From the NCBI GenBank assembly GCA_003612285.1, contig RAYE01000011.1, positions 1 through 64,000 of the forward strand: a stretch of 64,000 bases of DNA, written 5' to 3'. Below the pieces are notes generated by a model. The model was not told where the DNA came from. It was given only the letters and a program-made list of their open reading frames with translations, and searched no databases. Shown one piece after another: positions 26,010 through 34,390 of the stretch. Numbering within the stretch: the first letter of the stretch is position 1; the number at the start of each line of letters is the position of its first letter. Position numbers and translations under genes: made by a program. This stretch comes from a bacterium D16-51. GTDB lineage: Bacteria; Bacillota; Clostridia; Lachnospirales; Lachnospiraceae.

Positions 26010-27112
26010 TGATGAAGGCATTTCTTATTTTAGAAGATGGAACCGTGTTTGAGGGAAAAAGTATTGGGAAGGCGAGAGAGGTAATTAGTGAAATTGTGTT
26101 CAATACTTCCATGACAGGGTATTTGGAGGTGCTTACCGATCCAAGTTATGCAGGCCAGGCTGTAACAATGACTTACCCATTGATTGGCAATTACGGGGTT
26201 TGTTATCAGGATATGGAGTCTAGAAAGGGCTGGCCAGACGGCTTTATTGTCCGGGAGCTTTCCCGTATGCCAAGTAATTTCCGTTCGGAAGATACATTAC
26301 AGCATTTTCTGGAGGAGAACGATATTCCGGGAATCTCTGGGATTGATACCCGTGCGCTGACAAAACTTCTCCGTGAAAAGGGGACGATGAACGGGATGAT
26401 TACAACAGATGAGGAGTTCAACATAGAGGAAGTCCTTTCCAGGCTAAGTGATTACAGAGTGGTGGATGTGGTAAAGAAAGTAAGCTGTAAAGACAGGGAA
26501 GAATATGTGCCAGGCGATATCCGGTCAGAAAAGGTGGCCGCAGATAGAAGGATAGCCGTTATTGACGTCGGCACAAAGAAAAATATTATACGCTGCCTGT
26601 TAAACCGTGGCTGCAATGTAACGGTTTACCCATGTGATTTTGATGCACAGGAAGTCATTGATTCAAAGCCAGATGGCATAATGATTACAAATGGACCAGG
26701 AGATCCGGCAGAGTGTACGGAGATTATTGAGCAGATACGGATTTTGGCAGATTCCGGAATCCCTGTTTTTGCAATTTGCCTGGGGCATCAGCTTATGGCG
26801 CTTGCACATGGGGCAAAGACATATAAGATGAAATATGGGCACCGGGGTGCAAACCATCCGGTGAAGGATTTGGTGACAGGCAGGGTTTATATTTCTTCGC
26901 AGAACCACGGATATGTGGTAGATGCAGGCTCCATTGACGAAGAGGTAGCAAAACCATGGTTTATTAATGTAAATGATAAAACAGTAGAAGGGCTGGAATA
27001 TATCGGAAAGCCTGTAAAGACAGTGCAGTTCCATCCAGAAGCAAATGCCGGCCCGAAGGATTCGGAGCTTTTGTTTGATGAGTTTATGAAAATGACAGGA
27101 GGAAACAGATAA
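26009..27112 (+). CDS. carA: Carbamoyl-phosphate synthase, small (glutaminase) subunit
   Basis: A 367-residue subunit that hydrolyses glutamine and passes ammonia to CarB for pyrimidine and arginine synthesis. The N-terminal CPSase domain (KAFLILEDGTVFEGKS) precedes a class I amidotransferase with nucleophile Cys in FAICLGHQ (~257) and His/Glu in FHPEANAGP. Two ATG codons in a row overlap the ANTAR stop (TAATGATG); either could be used. It overlaps carB by one base, so the three genes are translationally coupled. Confidence 0.93.
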   Translation: MMKAFLILEDGTVFEGKSIGKAREVISEIVFNTSMTGYLEVLTDPSYAGQAVTMTYPLIGNYGVCYQDMESRKGWPDGFIVRELSRMPSNFRSEDTLQHFLEENDIPGISGIDTRALTKLLREKGTMNGMITTDEEFNIEEVLSRLSDYRVVDVVKKVSCKDREEYVPGDIRSEKVAADRRIAVIDVGTKKNIIRCLLNRGCNVTVYPCDFDAQEVIDSKPDGIMITNGPGDPAECTEIIEQIRILADSGIPVFAICLGHQLMALAHGAKTYKMKYGHRGANHPVKDLVTGRVYISSQNHGYVVDAGSIDEEVAKPWFINVNDKTVEGLEYIGKPVKTVQFHPEANAGPKDSELLFDEFMKMTGGNR

Positions 27113-30100
27113 TGCCAAAGCTTGAAGGGATAAAAAGAGTTTTAGTAATAGGTTCCGGCCCGATTGTTATTGGACAGGCCGCTGAGTTTGACTATGCCGG
27201 CACACAGGCATGCCGTTCCTTAAAAGAAGAGGGCATGGAGGTAATTCTGGTTAATTCCAATCCGGCTACGATTATGACAGACAAAGAGATAGCAGATAAG
27301 GTTTATATTGAACCTTTGACTGTAGAAGTGCTCCAGAAAATTATTGAGGTGGAAAAGCCGGACAGCCTGCTTCCCAATATGGGCGGGCAGGCAGGACTGA
27401 ACCTGGGGATGGAGCTTGCGGAATCAGGTTTTTTAGACAGCCACAGAGTAAAGCTTCTTGGTACGACAGCAGAAACTATTCGGAATGCAGAAGGACGTCA
27501 GGAATTTAAAGATATGATGGAGCGGATTGGCGAGCCGTGTGCTGCTTCAGAGTTAGTGGAGAATATAGAGGATGGCGTAGCATTTGCCGAAAAAATCGGC
27601 TATCCGGTCGTGCTGCGGCCGGCGTATACGCTTGGGGGATCTGGCGGCGGGATTGCCCATAACCAGGAGGAATTAAAGGAAATCCTTTCAAATGGGCTGC
27701 GTCTTTCCCGTGTGGGGCAGGTCTTGGTAGAACGCTGCATTGCCGGCTGGAAGGAAATAGAATATGAGGTGATGCGTGACAGCAACGGAACCTGTATTAC
27801 GGTATGTAATATGGAAAATCTGGACCCGGTTGGGGTGCATACAGGGGACAGCATTGTCGTAGCGCCTTCCCAGACTTTGTCTGATAAGGAATACCAAATG
27901 CTCCGTACTTCGGCGCTCCGCATTATTGATGAACTTGGGATTACAGGGGGATGTAATGTGCAGTTTGCGCTTCATCCAACTTCTTTTGAATATATTGTCA
28001 TTGAAGTAAATCCGCGTGTCAGCCGTTCTTCTGCGCTTGCTTCCAAAGCAACCGGGTATCCGATTGCAAAGGTTTCTGCTAAAATTGCGCTTGGCTATAC
28101 GTTGGATGAGATACCAAATGCCGTAACCGGCAAGACCTATGCAAGCTTTGAGCCTGCGCTTGACTATGTCGTGGTAAAGATTCCGCGCCTGCCATTTGAT
28201 AAGTTTATAAAAGCGAAGAGGACTTTGACGACCCAGATGAAGGCAACGGGCGAGGTAATGAGCATCTGTACTAATTTTGAAGGGGCATTGATGAAAGCGC
28301 TCCGTTCCTTAGAGCAGCATGTTGACTGCCTGATAAATGATGAATATGAGGGGATGTCCAAGGAGGAAGTGATTGAACAGCTCCATGTAGTAGATGACCG
28401 GCGTATTTTTGTGATTGCAGAAGCAATCCGCAGGGAAGTCACATATGATAAGATTCATGAGATTACAATGATTGATGAATGGTTTATCGATAAAATTGCG
28501 CTTCTGGTTGAGATGGAGGAAAAGCTGAAAGGGGCAAAGGTTCTGGATAAAGAGCTTTTAAAGGAAGCAAAGCGGCTGGAATTTCCGGATTCTGTCATTG
28601 CAGGATTTACAGGCAAGACAGAAAAGGAAATACATGATATGCGCTGTGAGATGGGTATTACAGCGGCTTTTAAGATGGTAGATACCTGTGCAGCGGAATT
28701 TGCATCAGAAACGCCGTATTATTACAGTTGTTTTGACGGTGTGAACGAGGTAGAGGATACTTCTGAAAAGAAGAAAATAATGGTGCTTGGTTCCGGCCCA
28801 ATCCGGATTGGGCAGGGGATTGAGTTTGACTATTGTTCTGTACACAGTGTCTGGGCACTGTCACAGGAAGGATATGAAACGATTATCGTAAATAATAACC
28901 CAGAGACAGTCAGCACAGATTTTGATATTGCGGATAAGCTTTATTTTGAGCCGTTGACGCCGGAAGACGTAGAAAATATTGTCCGTCTGGAAAAGCCGGA
29001 TGGTGCAGTAGTGCAGTTTGGCGGGCAGACGGCGATTAAGCTGACAGAGGCGCTGTTAAAGATGGGCGTAAAGATTCTTGGTACAAGCGCAGAGAATGTA
29101 GATGCTGCAGAGGACAGGGAATTATTTGATGAAATCTTAGAACAGTGCTGTATTCCGCGCCCTGCCGGTAAAACCGTGTTTACTACAGAAGAAGCCCTGG
29201 CTGCAGCAAATGAACTGGGATATCCGGTGCTTGTGCGCCCTTCCTATGTACTTGGCGGGCAGGGGATGCAGATTGCTGTAACAGATTCTGATATCCGGGA
29301 GTTTATGGCAGTCATTAACCGCTACCATCAGGAACATCCGATTTTGGTAGATAAGTACCTGATGGGAAAAGAAGTGGAAGTGGATGCGGTATGCGATGGA
29401 GAGGATATCTTGATTCCGGGGATTATGGAGCATGTAGAGCGTGCAGGAATCCACTCTGGCGACAGTATTTCCGTATATCCGGCGCAGAGTATTTCTGACA
29501 AGATTCAGCGTGTAATTGTAGATTACACAAGGAAGCTTGCGCGTTCCTTACATGTAATCGGGCTGATTAATATCCAGTTTATTGTATACAATGAAGAAGT
29601 CTTTGTTATTGAGGTAAATCCGCGTTCCAGCCGTACCGTGCCTTATATCAGTAAAGTGACGGGGATTCCGATTGTTGATTTGGCGTCAAAAGTGATTCTT
29701 GGGGCAAAAATCAAGGATTTGGGTTATGAGACAGGGCTTGCGAAAAAATCAGAATATCTTGCAATTAAAATGCCTGTTTTCTCTTTTGAAAAGCTGCGCG
29801 GGGCAGAAATCAGCTTAGGACCTGAGATGAAGTCTACCGGGGAGTGCCTTGGGATTTCCAAGTCCTTTGACGAGGCGCTTTATAAGGCATTTTTAGGTTC
29901 CGGGGTGGATTTGCCAAAGCATAAAAAGATGATATTAACAGTGAAAGATTCGGATAAATTAGAGGCGGTAGACATTGCTAAGAGGTTTAAAAAGTTAGGG
30001 TATGATATCTTTGCAACAAGGAATACGGCCAGGGTCTTAAATGAGCATGGAGTCCTTACTTTCCCAGTAAACCGGATTAATGAGGAATCTCCGACTTTGA

Positions 30101-30333
30101 TGGACCTGCTGTTAGAACATCAGATTGATTTGGTTATAGATACGCCAACTTATGGTGACAAATTAAAGGATGGGTTCTTAATCCGCCGCACGGCAATTGA
30201 AACAGGCGTCAACTGCCTGACGTCGCTGGATACAGCAGATGCATTGCTGAAAAGCCTGGAAAATTCCGACCATGAAAACCTTTCTGTTGTAGATATTGCA
30301 ACAATTTCAAAGGAACGGGAAAGTAGGGTTTAA
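27112..30333 (+). CDS. carB: Carbamoyl-phosphate synthase, large subunit
   Basis: A 1073-residue enzyme with two homologous ATP-grasp halves (GSGPIVIGQAAEFDYAG near 14 and GSGPIRIGQGIEFDYCS near 560) that phosphorylate bicarbonate and carbamate, then an MGS-like C-terminal regulatory domain beginning near 940. Length is full. It ends the glnA-ANTAR-carAB cluster. No arginine or pyrimidine genes follow. Confidence 0.95.
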   Translation: MPKLEGIKRVLVIGSGPIVIGQAAEFDYAGTQACRSLKEEGMEVILVNSNPATIMTDKEIADKVYIEPLTVEVLQKIIEVEKPDSLLPNMGGQAGLNLGMELAESGFLDSHRVKLLGTTAETIRNAEGRQEFKDMMERIGEPCAASELVENIEDGVAFAEKIGYPVVLRPAYTLGGSGGGIAHNQEELKEILSNGLRLSRVGQVLVERCIAGWKEIEYEVMRDSNGTCITVCNMENLDPVGVHTGDSIVVAPSQTLSDKEYQMLRTSALRIIDELGITGGCNVQFALHPTSFEYIVIEVNPRVSRSSALASKATGYPIAKVSAKIALGYTLDEIPNAVTGKTYASFEPALDYVVVKIPRLPFDKFIKAKRTLTTQMKATGEVMSICTNFEGALMKALRSLEQHVDCLINDEYEGMSKEEVIEQLHVVDDRRIFVIAEAIRREVTYDKIHEITMIDEWFIDKIALLVEMEEKLKGAKVLDKELLKEAKRLEFPDSVIAGFTGKTEKEIHDMRCEMGITAAFKMVDTCAAEFASETPYYYSCFDGVNEVEDTSEKKKIMVLGSGPIRIGQGIEFDYCSVHSVWALSQEGYETIIVNNNPETVSTDFDIADKLYFEPLTPEDVENIVRLEKPDGAVVQFGGQTAIKLTEALLKMGVKILGTSAENVDAAEDRELFDEILEQCCIPRPAGKTVFTTEEALAAANELGYPVLVRPSYVLGGQGMQIAVTDSDIREFMAVINRYHQEHPILVDKYLMGKEVEVDAVCDGEDILIPGIMEHVERAGIHSGDSISVYPAQSISDKIQRVIVDYTRKLARSLHVIGLINIQFIVYNEEVFVIEVNPRSSRTVPYISKVTGIPIVDLASKVILGAKIKDLGYETGLAKKSEYLAIKMPVFSFEKLRGAEISLGPEMKSTGECLGISKSFDEALYKAFLGSGVDLPKHKKMILTVKDSDKLEAVDIAKRFKKLGYDIFATRNTARVLNEHGVLTFPVNRINEESPTLMDLLLEHQIDLVIDTPTYGDKLKDGFLIRRTAIETGVNCLTSLDTADALLKSLENSDHENLSVVDIATISKERESRV

Positions 30334-30336
30334 GGT

Positions 30337-30365
30337 TTGTATTTTGCCATATAATGTTATACAAT
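30337..30365 (+). promoter_or_regulatory. Promoter of the small-protein cassette
   Basis: TTGTAT at 30337-30342, 17-base spacer, TACAAT at 30360-30365, directly after the carB stop. Confidence 0.65.
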
Positions 30366-30446
30366 AGAGTCAATGTAGGTAGTAGTAAAATACCTGTTTT
30401 GGCTCTTTTTGTTGGAAGCTGCATTATAGAAATGGAAGGGATAAAA

Positions 30447-30719
30447 ATGCTTAATGAAGCAATTTTAAGTAGCAAAAACGAATATACGATTTTTAAGTAT
30501 GATAGGTATATCATTAGATTCCGTGCTCCATATTCCTTGGAAAGGTATACACAAGTTAAGGAATGGGATAATGGATATTTAGTAGTTATGGCTAAATATT
30601 CTCATAATCAGGAGGAAGAAGAAGAGTATATAGACCTCATTCCAATCTTGGAAGATTTGTATTATGATGCAAATAAATTTTTAGCCCCAATAAAGAAAGT
30701 GAGGATTCAATATGATTGA
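30447..30719 (+). CDS. Small unidentified protein, cassette gene 1
   Basis: A 90-residue protein beginning MLNEAILSSKNEYTIF. It looks like a compact alpha/beta fold with an aromatic-rich strand region (FKYDRYIIRFRAPYSLERY) and an acidic run of glutamates near residue 53. I chose ATG at 30447 after GGAAGGG over the longer frame from 30354, whose extra residues are not protein-like. It overlaps gene 2 by 8 bases. Base composition is more AT-rich than in carB, which suggests transfer. I do not recognise the family. Confidence 0.6.
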   Translation: MLNEAILSSKNEYTIFKYDRYIIRFRAPYSLERYTQVKEWDNGYLVVMAKYSHNQEEEEEYIDLIPILEDLYYDANKFLAPIKKVRIQYD

Positions 30720-30933
30720 CTATAGAGTTGTTGCTAAAGATTCAAATATGATTATTAATGGCTATGCTTTTACAAAAAAAGATAAATATATAAGAGTGTT
30801 GAATTTAAATAATCCTGAAATGGCAATTGTATTTGACAATAACATTGAGGTTCTTGAAACAACAATGAGTGATATAGAAATTCAAATTGTAAAGGAATAT
30901 TTAGCAAATAATGTTGAATTTATGGAGGATTGA
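30712..30933 (+). CDS. Small unidentified protein, cassette gene 2
   Basis: A 73-residue acidic protein (MIDYRVVAKDSNMIINGY to NNVEFMED) with alternating beta-type segments, overlapping gene 1 at its start and ending one base before the start of gene 3. In size and position it resembles DUF2442-type partners of DUF4160 proteins, but I cannot match it by motif. The tight packing of three genes implies one complex or a toxin-antitoxin-like unit (inference). Confidence 0.55.
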   Translation: MIDYRVVAKDSNMIINGYAFTKKDKYIRVLNLNNPEMAIVFDNNIEVLETTMSDIEIQIVKEYLANNVEFMED

Positions 30934-30934
30934 C

Positions 30935-31213
30935 ATGCCAAAGTATTACGAATATATGGTTGCTGGATATTTTCTGTATTTTACATCATTTTGTACTGTT
31001 GAGTGTATGCATGTTCATGCAAGTGATAAACAACTTACGGAAAGTGGTTCTGCCAAATTTTTTGTTAAAGAAAACGGGGAGGCTGTACTTCAAAATCAAG
31101 GAAATTTGAATGATAGGGAAGTATTGAAGATAAAGAAGTTTATCAAAAAAAATTATCGTGAAATGTTTTTGAAATGGTCAGAATATAGTGCAAATGGATT
31201 TTATCAAAAGTGA
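30935..31213 (+). CDS. DUF4160-like protein, cassette gene 3
   Basis: A 92-residue protein with the DUF4160 pattern: an aromatic start (GYFLYFTSF), then ECMHVHASDK with the conserved histidines, GSAKFFVKENGEA, a helix LNDREVLKIKKFIKKNYREM and a final W. DUF4160 proteins are often encoded next to a second small protein and suspected to be toxin-antitoxin or regulatory pairs; no function is proven. The start follows GGAGGA inside the end of gene 2. Confidence 0.7.
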   Translation: MPKYYEYMVAGYFLYFTSFCTVECMHVHASDKQLTESGSAKFFVKENGEAVLQNQGNLNDREVLKIKKFIKKNYREMFLKWSEYSANGFYQK

Positions 31214-31278
31214 ATGCTTAAGTTTGTGAAAACTAAAGAAGTGCTGTGTATTGAATGGTACGCATGGTGAGGTGGGAG

Positions 31279-31307
31279 GTCGGCTAATCAATGAATGATT
31301 AGCCGAC
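31279..31307. terminator. 12-bp hairpin between the cassette and arcC
   Basis: GTCGGCTAATCA and TGATTAGCCGAC pair perfectly around ATGAA. T tracts on either side are weak. It separates two convergent units, so it is probably a shared terminator. Confidence 0.6.
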
Positions 31308-31345
31308 TATTTACTTTCATAAGCCAGCAGACAGGTGAAATATTT

Positions 31346-32281
31346 TTAGCAATGTACCTGTGTGCCTGTTTTTCCCATCAGCCCGGCAAGGGCGGTATCA
31401 ATACTGGTGATAATGGACTTGCGTTCATTGGAAGAGGACGCAAAAGAAACGGCTGCTTCAACTTTTGGCAGCATTGCCCCGGTGGAAAACTGGTTTTCAT
31501 CAATATATTTTGTTGCCTCTTCGACAGTCATAGAATCTAATGGAGTTTCATTTTCTTTTCCAAAATTCAGGCAGACTTTTTCCACTCCGGTTAAAAGCAG
31601 CAGGATATCTGCATCAAGCTGTTCTGCAAGGCACGCGCTGGTAATGTCTTTTTCAATAACAGCGCTGGCGCCTTTTAAGCGTGTTCCCTGCTGCAATACA
31701 GGGATTCCGCCGCCGCCTGCCGCAATTACAATCTGTCCGGCGTCCATCAGTGCTTTAATGGCGTCCAGTTCATAGATTTCCATTGGGCGCGGCGCCGCAA
31801 TAATGCGCTGGTATCCTTTTCCCTCAATAAAGGTAACATGGTTGCCCTTTTTTTCTTCCTGCTTTGCTTCTTCTTCCGTCATATACCGGCCAACCAGTTT
31901 ATGGGGGTGGGTAAATGCAGCGTCAAATGGGTCGACGCGTACTTGTGTAATCAACGTGGAAACGGGTTTATAGATACCACGGTTTAAAAGCTCTGTACGG
32001 ATTTCATTTTGAAGGTCATATCCAATATATCCCTGGCTCATTGCACTGCAGATAGACATTGGCGCAACAGTATTGGAAGGCTCTAACCTGCTGTATTCAG
32101 TCATGGCAGCATGGATCATTCCGATTTGCGGGCCATTGCTGTGTGTAATGACAACCTGGTATTTTGCCTCTATTAAATCAGAAATGGCAGATGCTGCATT
32201 TTTAACAGCTTCTTTTTGTTCTGGGAAAGTTCTTCCTAAGGCGCTGTGGCCCAATGCGACAACTACTTTTTTGTTATTCAT
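31346..32281 (-). CDS. arcC: Carbamate kinase
   Basis: A 311-residue amino-acid-kinase-fold enzyme converting carbamoyl phosphate and ADP to carbamate and ATP (or the reverse). Family signatures: VVALGHSALGRT at the start, THSNGPQIG near 48-56, AAGGGGIPV near 205-213 and the KDITSACLAEQLDAD segment near 225-240. Start follows AAGGAG. It stands alone without arcA or arcB, so it could serve catabolism of carbamoyl phosphate from another route such as agmatine, allantoin or purine breakdown; genes for these are not here. Confidence 0.92.
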   Translation of the reverse strand: MNNKKVVVALGHSALGRTFPEQKEAVKNAASAISDLIEAKYQVVITHSNGPQIGMIHAAMTEYSRLEPSNTVAPMSICSAMSQGYIGYDLQNEIRTELLNRGIYKPVSTLITQVRVDPFDAAFTHPHKLVGRYMTEEEAKQEEKKGNHVTFIEGKGYQRIIAAPRPMEIYELDAIKALMDAGQIVIAAGGGGIPVLQQGTRLKGASAVIEKDITSACLAEQLDADILLLLTGVEKVCLNFGKENETPLDSMTVEEATKYIDENQFSTGAMLPKVEAAVSFASSSNERKSIITSIDTALAGLMGKTGTQVHC

Positions 32282-32431
32282 ATAAATTACTCCTTATAAG
32301 TGATGCCAAATAGAATGGCTGTAATTAGTAACAAAGTGAACAGTAACCTATCGTTACTATTCATTGTAATATTTTATCATGGAAAAGCTGGAAAAGCAAA
32401 TAACAGTTCATTGGATTTTGGAAGTTCTTAT

Positions 32432-32493
32432 GATATAATGTTACTATTCACGGTCTATTTCTGAAAAAGGCTGTGAATAGAGAACGATATAAT
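32432..32493 (+). mobile_element. 46-bp minimal copy of the second miniature element family
   Basis: The core 32440-32485 starts GTTACTATTCACGG and ends CTGTGAATAGAGAAC. Its ends are inverted repeats and it is bounded by the identical 8-bp sequences GATATAAT (32432-32439 and 32486-32493). The interior is about 20 bases (TCTATTTCTGAAAAAGG), related to the left hairpin arm of the copy at 58761. It lies upstream of arcC. Confidence 0.75.
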
Positions 32494-32506
32494 AGAAATG
32501 AATTTT

Positions 32507-32672
32507 TATATTACTAAGGCGGTTAAATGTCGAATGAATTTTACGCAGAATAAATTTTTATCTGCAAGGCGGAAGATTGAGCTGTAGCGAGTGCTACAGC
32601 GATTGATAACAACGTAGCAGATAGAAATTTAGGCAAGTAGAAACATCGATATTTAACCACCTTAGTAATATA
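32507..32672 (+). mobile_element. 166-bp miniature element with 24-bp inverted ends
   Basis: TATTACTAAGGCGGTTAAAT on the left pairs with the complement of TATTACTAAGGTGGTTAAAT on the right; the match continues to 24 bases with two differences. The ends lie in TA-rich flanks, compatible with TA duplication as made by IS630/Tc1-type transposases (inference). The interior has a short perfect hairpin GCTGTAGC/GCTACAGC and no gene. It begins 14 bases after the previous element and ends 17 bases before the DUF4846 start. Confidence 0.7.
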
Positions 32673-32689
32673 TACTCCAAGGAGGGATT

Positions 32690-33703
32690 ATGAGGAGGAG
32701 ATGGAAATTAATTATATTGGCTGTCTGCCTGATAGCTGCTTGTGCAGGGATTTTTATTTGGCAGAAAAGTGGGGAAAAGGGGGTACAGGGGCAATTAGGA
32801 CAGTTCAGGAAAGAAAGGAAAGAATCTGACGGTACAAAGAGCAGAAAAATAGAGGATAGGCGGGAAAGCAGAAATACAGTACCATTGGAAAAAGAAGAGG
32901 AGGCAGAAGAGGAATCTGGTTCTTTGGATGAAGTAACCGGAATTAAAGAATCTTTGCTGCAGACAGATGGAAAAACGCTCCAGTCCAGGATTTTAGCGCC
33001 GGAAGGCTATCAGAGGACGGCATGTAAGAAAGGAAGCTTTGCGGAATTTCTAAGGAATTATCCGTTAAAAAAGCATGGAAGCCCGGTATTGCTTTATAGT
33101 GGGGAAGAAAAAGGAAACCAGGAAGCCCATGCTGCTGTTTTTAAGCTTCCGATAGAAAAAGAGGATTTACAGCAGTGTGCTGATTCCGTAATGCGGATGT
33201 ATGCAGAGTATTTCTGGAAGACGGGGCAGAAGGAGAGGATTCGGTTCCATTTTGTGGATGGTTTTTTAGCAGAGTATACAAAGTGGAGGGATGGTTACCG
33301 GATTCAGACGGGGGATTTTTCAAGCTGGGTAAAGTCAGCAGACTACAATGATTCTTACAGTAATTTTAAGAAGTTTATGCGGATTGTTTTCGCTTATGCA
33401 GGGACGCTTTCTATGGAAGAGGAAGCAAAGAAGATTCCGTTGAAAAAACTGCAGGCTGGCGATATTTTTATAAAGGGGGCAAGCCCGGGGCATGTTGTAA
33501 TGGTTGTGGACGTCTGTAAGGATAAAGATGGAAAAAAGGCATTTTTATTGGCACAGGGATATATGCCGGCACAGGAGTTCCAGCTTTTGAAAAACCCTCT
33601 GCATCAGGAGGATTTGTGGTACTATCAGGAAGAAATCGGAGATACGTTTCAGACGCCGGAATATTCTTTTACCAAGGATAGTTTTCGGAGACCTTCATAT
33701 TAG
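32690..33703 (+). CDS. DUF4846 protein, membrane-anchored
   Basis: A 337-residue protein. An N-terminal helix (residues ~5-24, LIILAVCLIAACAGIFIW) acts as a signal anchor. About 60 highly charged, low-complexity residues follow, then a DUF4846 domain from ~90: RILAPEGYQRT, SFAEFLRNYPL, ADSVMRMYAEYFW, DIFIKGASPGHVVMVVDV. The end of that domain has a Gly-His motif like that in papain-type folds, but a catalytic set is not certain. The function of the family is unknown. Start follows AAGGAGGG. Mobile elements lie on both sides. Confidence 0.75.
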   Translation: MRRRWKLIILAVCLIAACAGIFIWQKSGEKGVQGQLGQFRKERKESDGTKSRKIEDRRESRNTVPLEKEEEAEEESGSLDEVTGIKESLLQTDGKTLQSRILAPEGYQRTACKKGSFAEFLRNYPLKKHGSPVLLYSGEEKGNQEAHAAVFKLPIEKEDLQQCADSVMRMYAEYFWKTGQKERIRFHFVDGFLAEYTKWRDGYRIQTGDFSSWVKSADYNDSYSNFKKFMRIVFAYAGTLSMEEEAKKIPLKKLQAGDIFIKGASPGHVVMVVDVCKDKDGKKAFLLAQGYMPAQEFQLLKNPLHQEDLWYYQEEIGDTFQTPEYSFTKDSFRRPSY

Positions 33704-33709
33704 ATTGGT

Positions 33710-33966
33710 TATATTAGGTTACTATTCACGGCTATTCTTTTTCATGCGATAGACCCTCTGCCTTCGGCACAGGTTGCTGCTATGCAGCTTCGTCTATCTT
33801 AAAGGAACTGCCTAAGAATAATATAGGCAATAGTTTATTTCAGGGCAGTTCCTTGAAAAAAGAACAGCCTTTACAGTCAATTTATGAAAAAGAGCCAAAA
33901 TCTTATGTGCAAGCACAACGATTTTAGCTTTTTTCATAAATCGACCGTGAATAGTAACTATATTAG
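33710..33966. mobile_element. 241-bp miniature element of the second family
   Basis: The core 33718-33958 begins GTTACTATTCACGG and ends with the exact complement CCGTGAATAGTAAC. It is flanked by the 8-bp duplication TATATTAG (33710-33717 and 33959-33966). Inside are nested inverted repeats: GGCTATTCTTTTT/AAAAAAGAACAGCC, AAGGAACTGCC/GGCAGTTCCTT and a long hairpin with arms 33876-33902 and 33920-33945 around TGTGCAAGCACA. There is no coding capacity. It inserted just upstream of the nucleotidyltransferase gene. Confidence 0.88.
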
Positions 33967-34000
33967 TCATTATTGCTGTTTTAAAGGGGGATGGATGGGG

Positions 34001-34330
34001 ATGACAGGTATTTGCCATGTAAGTGACGCTGTTGTAAAAGTATTTGAAGAAAGGATGCAAAAGGTTCTGGCGCTGATTGCAGAGTATAATATAGAATATG
34101 AAGAAATTGGGGTTTTTGGGAGTTATGCCAGAGGAGATTATAAAATCACCAGTGATATAGATTTTTGCATTATTACAGAAAACAGGCCTGGCAGGAGAGT
34201 AAGCGGCTCTTTGCGGGAGGATGCAGAGTTAGAAAGGGCAGATATTATTTATGTGACAAGAGACTATTTTAACAGCAATCCTTCTGTATTTGCAGAAAAC
34301 CTGCGGAAGGATTACAAACGTTTGTTATAA
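34001..34330 (+). CDS. Minimal nucleotidyltransferase (MNT), antitoxin-like
   Basis: A 109-residue protein of the MNT family. The catalytic signature is GVFGSYARGDYKITSDIDFCI: GS, then two aspartates one residue apart (quoted region ~35-55). In HEPN-MNT systems the MNT enzyme adds AMP groups to the HEPN partner and silences it. I chose ATG at 34001, ten bases after AAAGGGGG; ATG at 33995 is nearly as good, and the frame upstream runs into the mobile element. The HEPN gene follows by 60 bases. Confidence 0.82.
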   Translation: MTGICHVSDAVVKVFEERMQKVLALIAEYNIEYEEIGVFGSYARGDYKITSDIDFCIITENRPGRRVSGSLREDAELERADIIYVTRDYFNSNPSVFAENLRKDYKRLL

Positions 34331-34390
34331 GGGACAATGAAGTGCATAGTTTGGGGCACAGGGAGATAACAGGAAGGAGAGATAAGCTGC

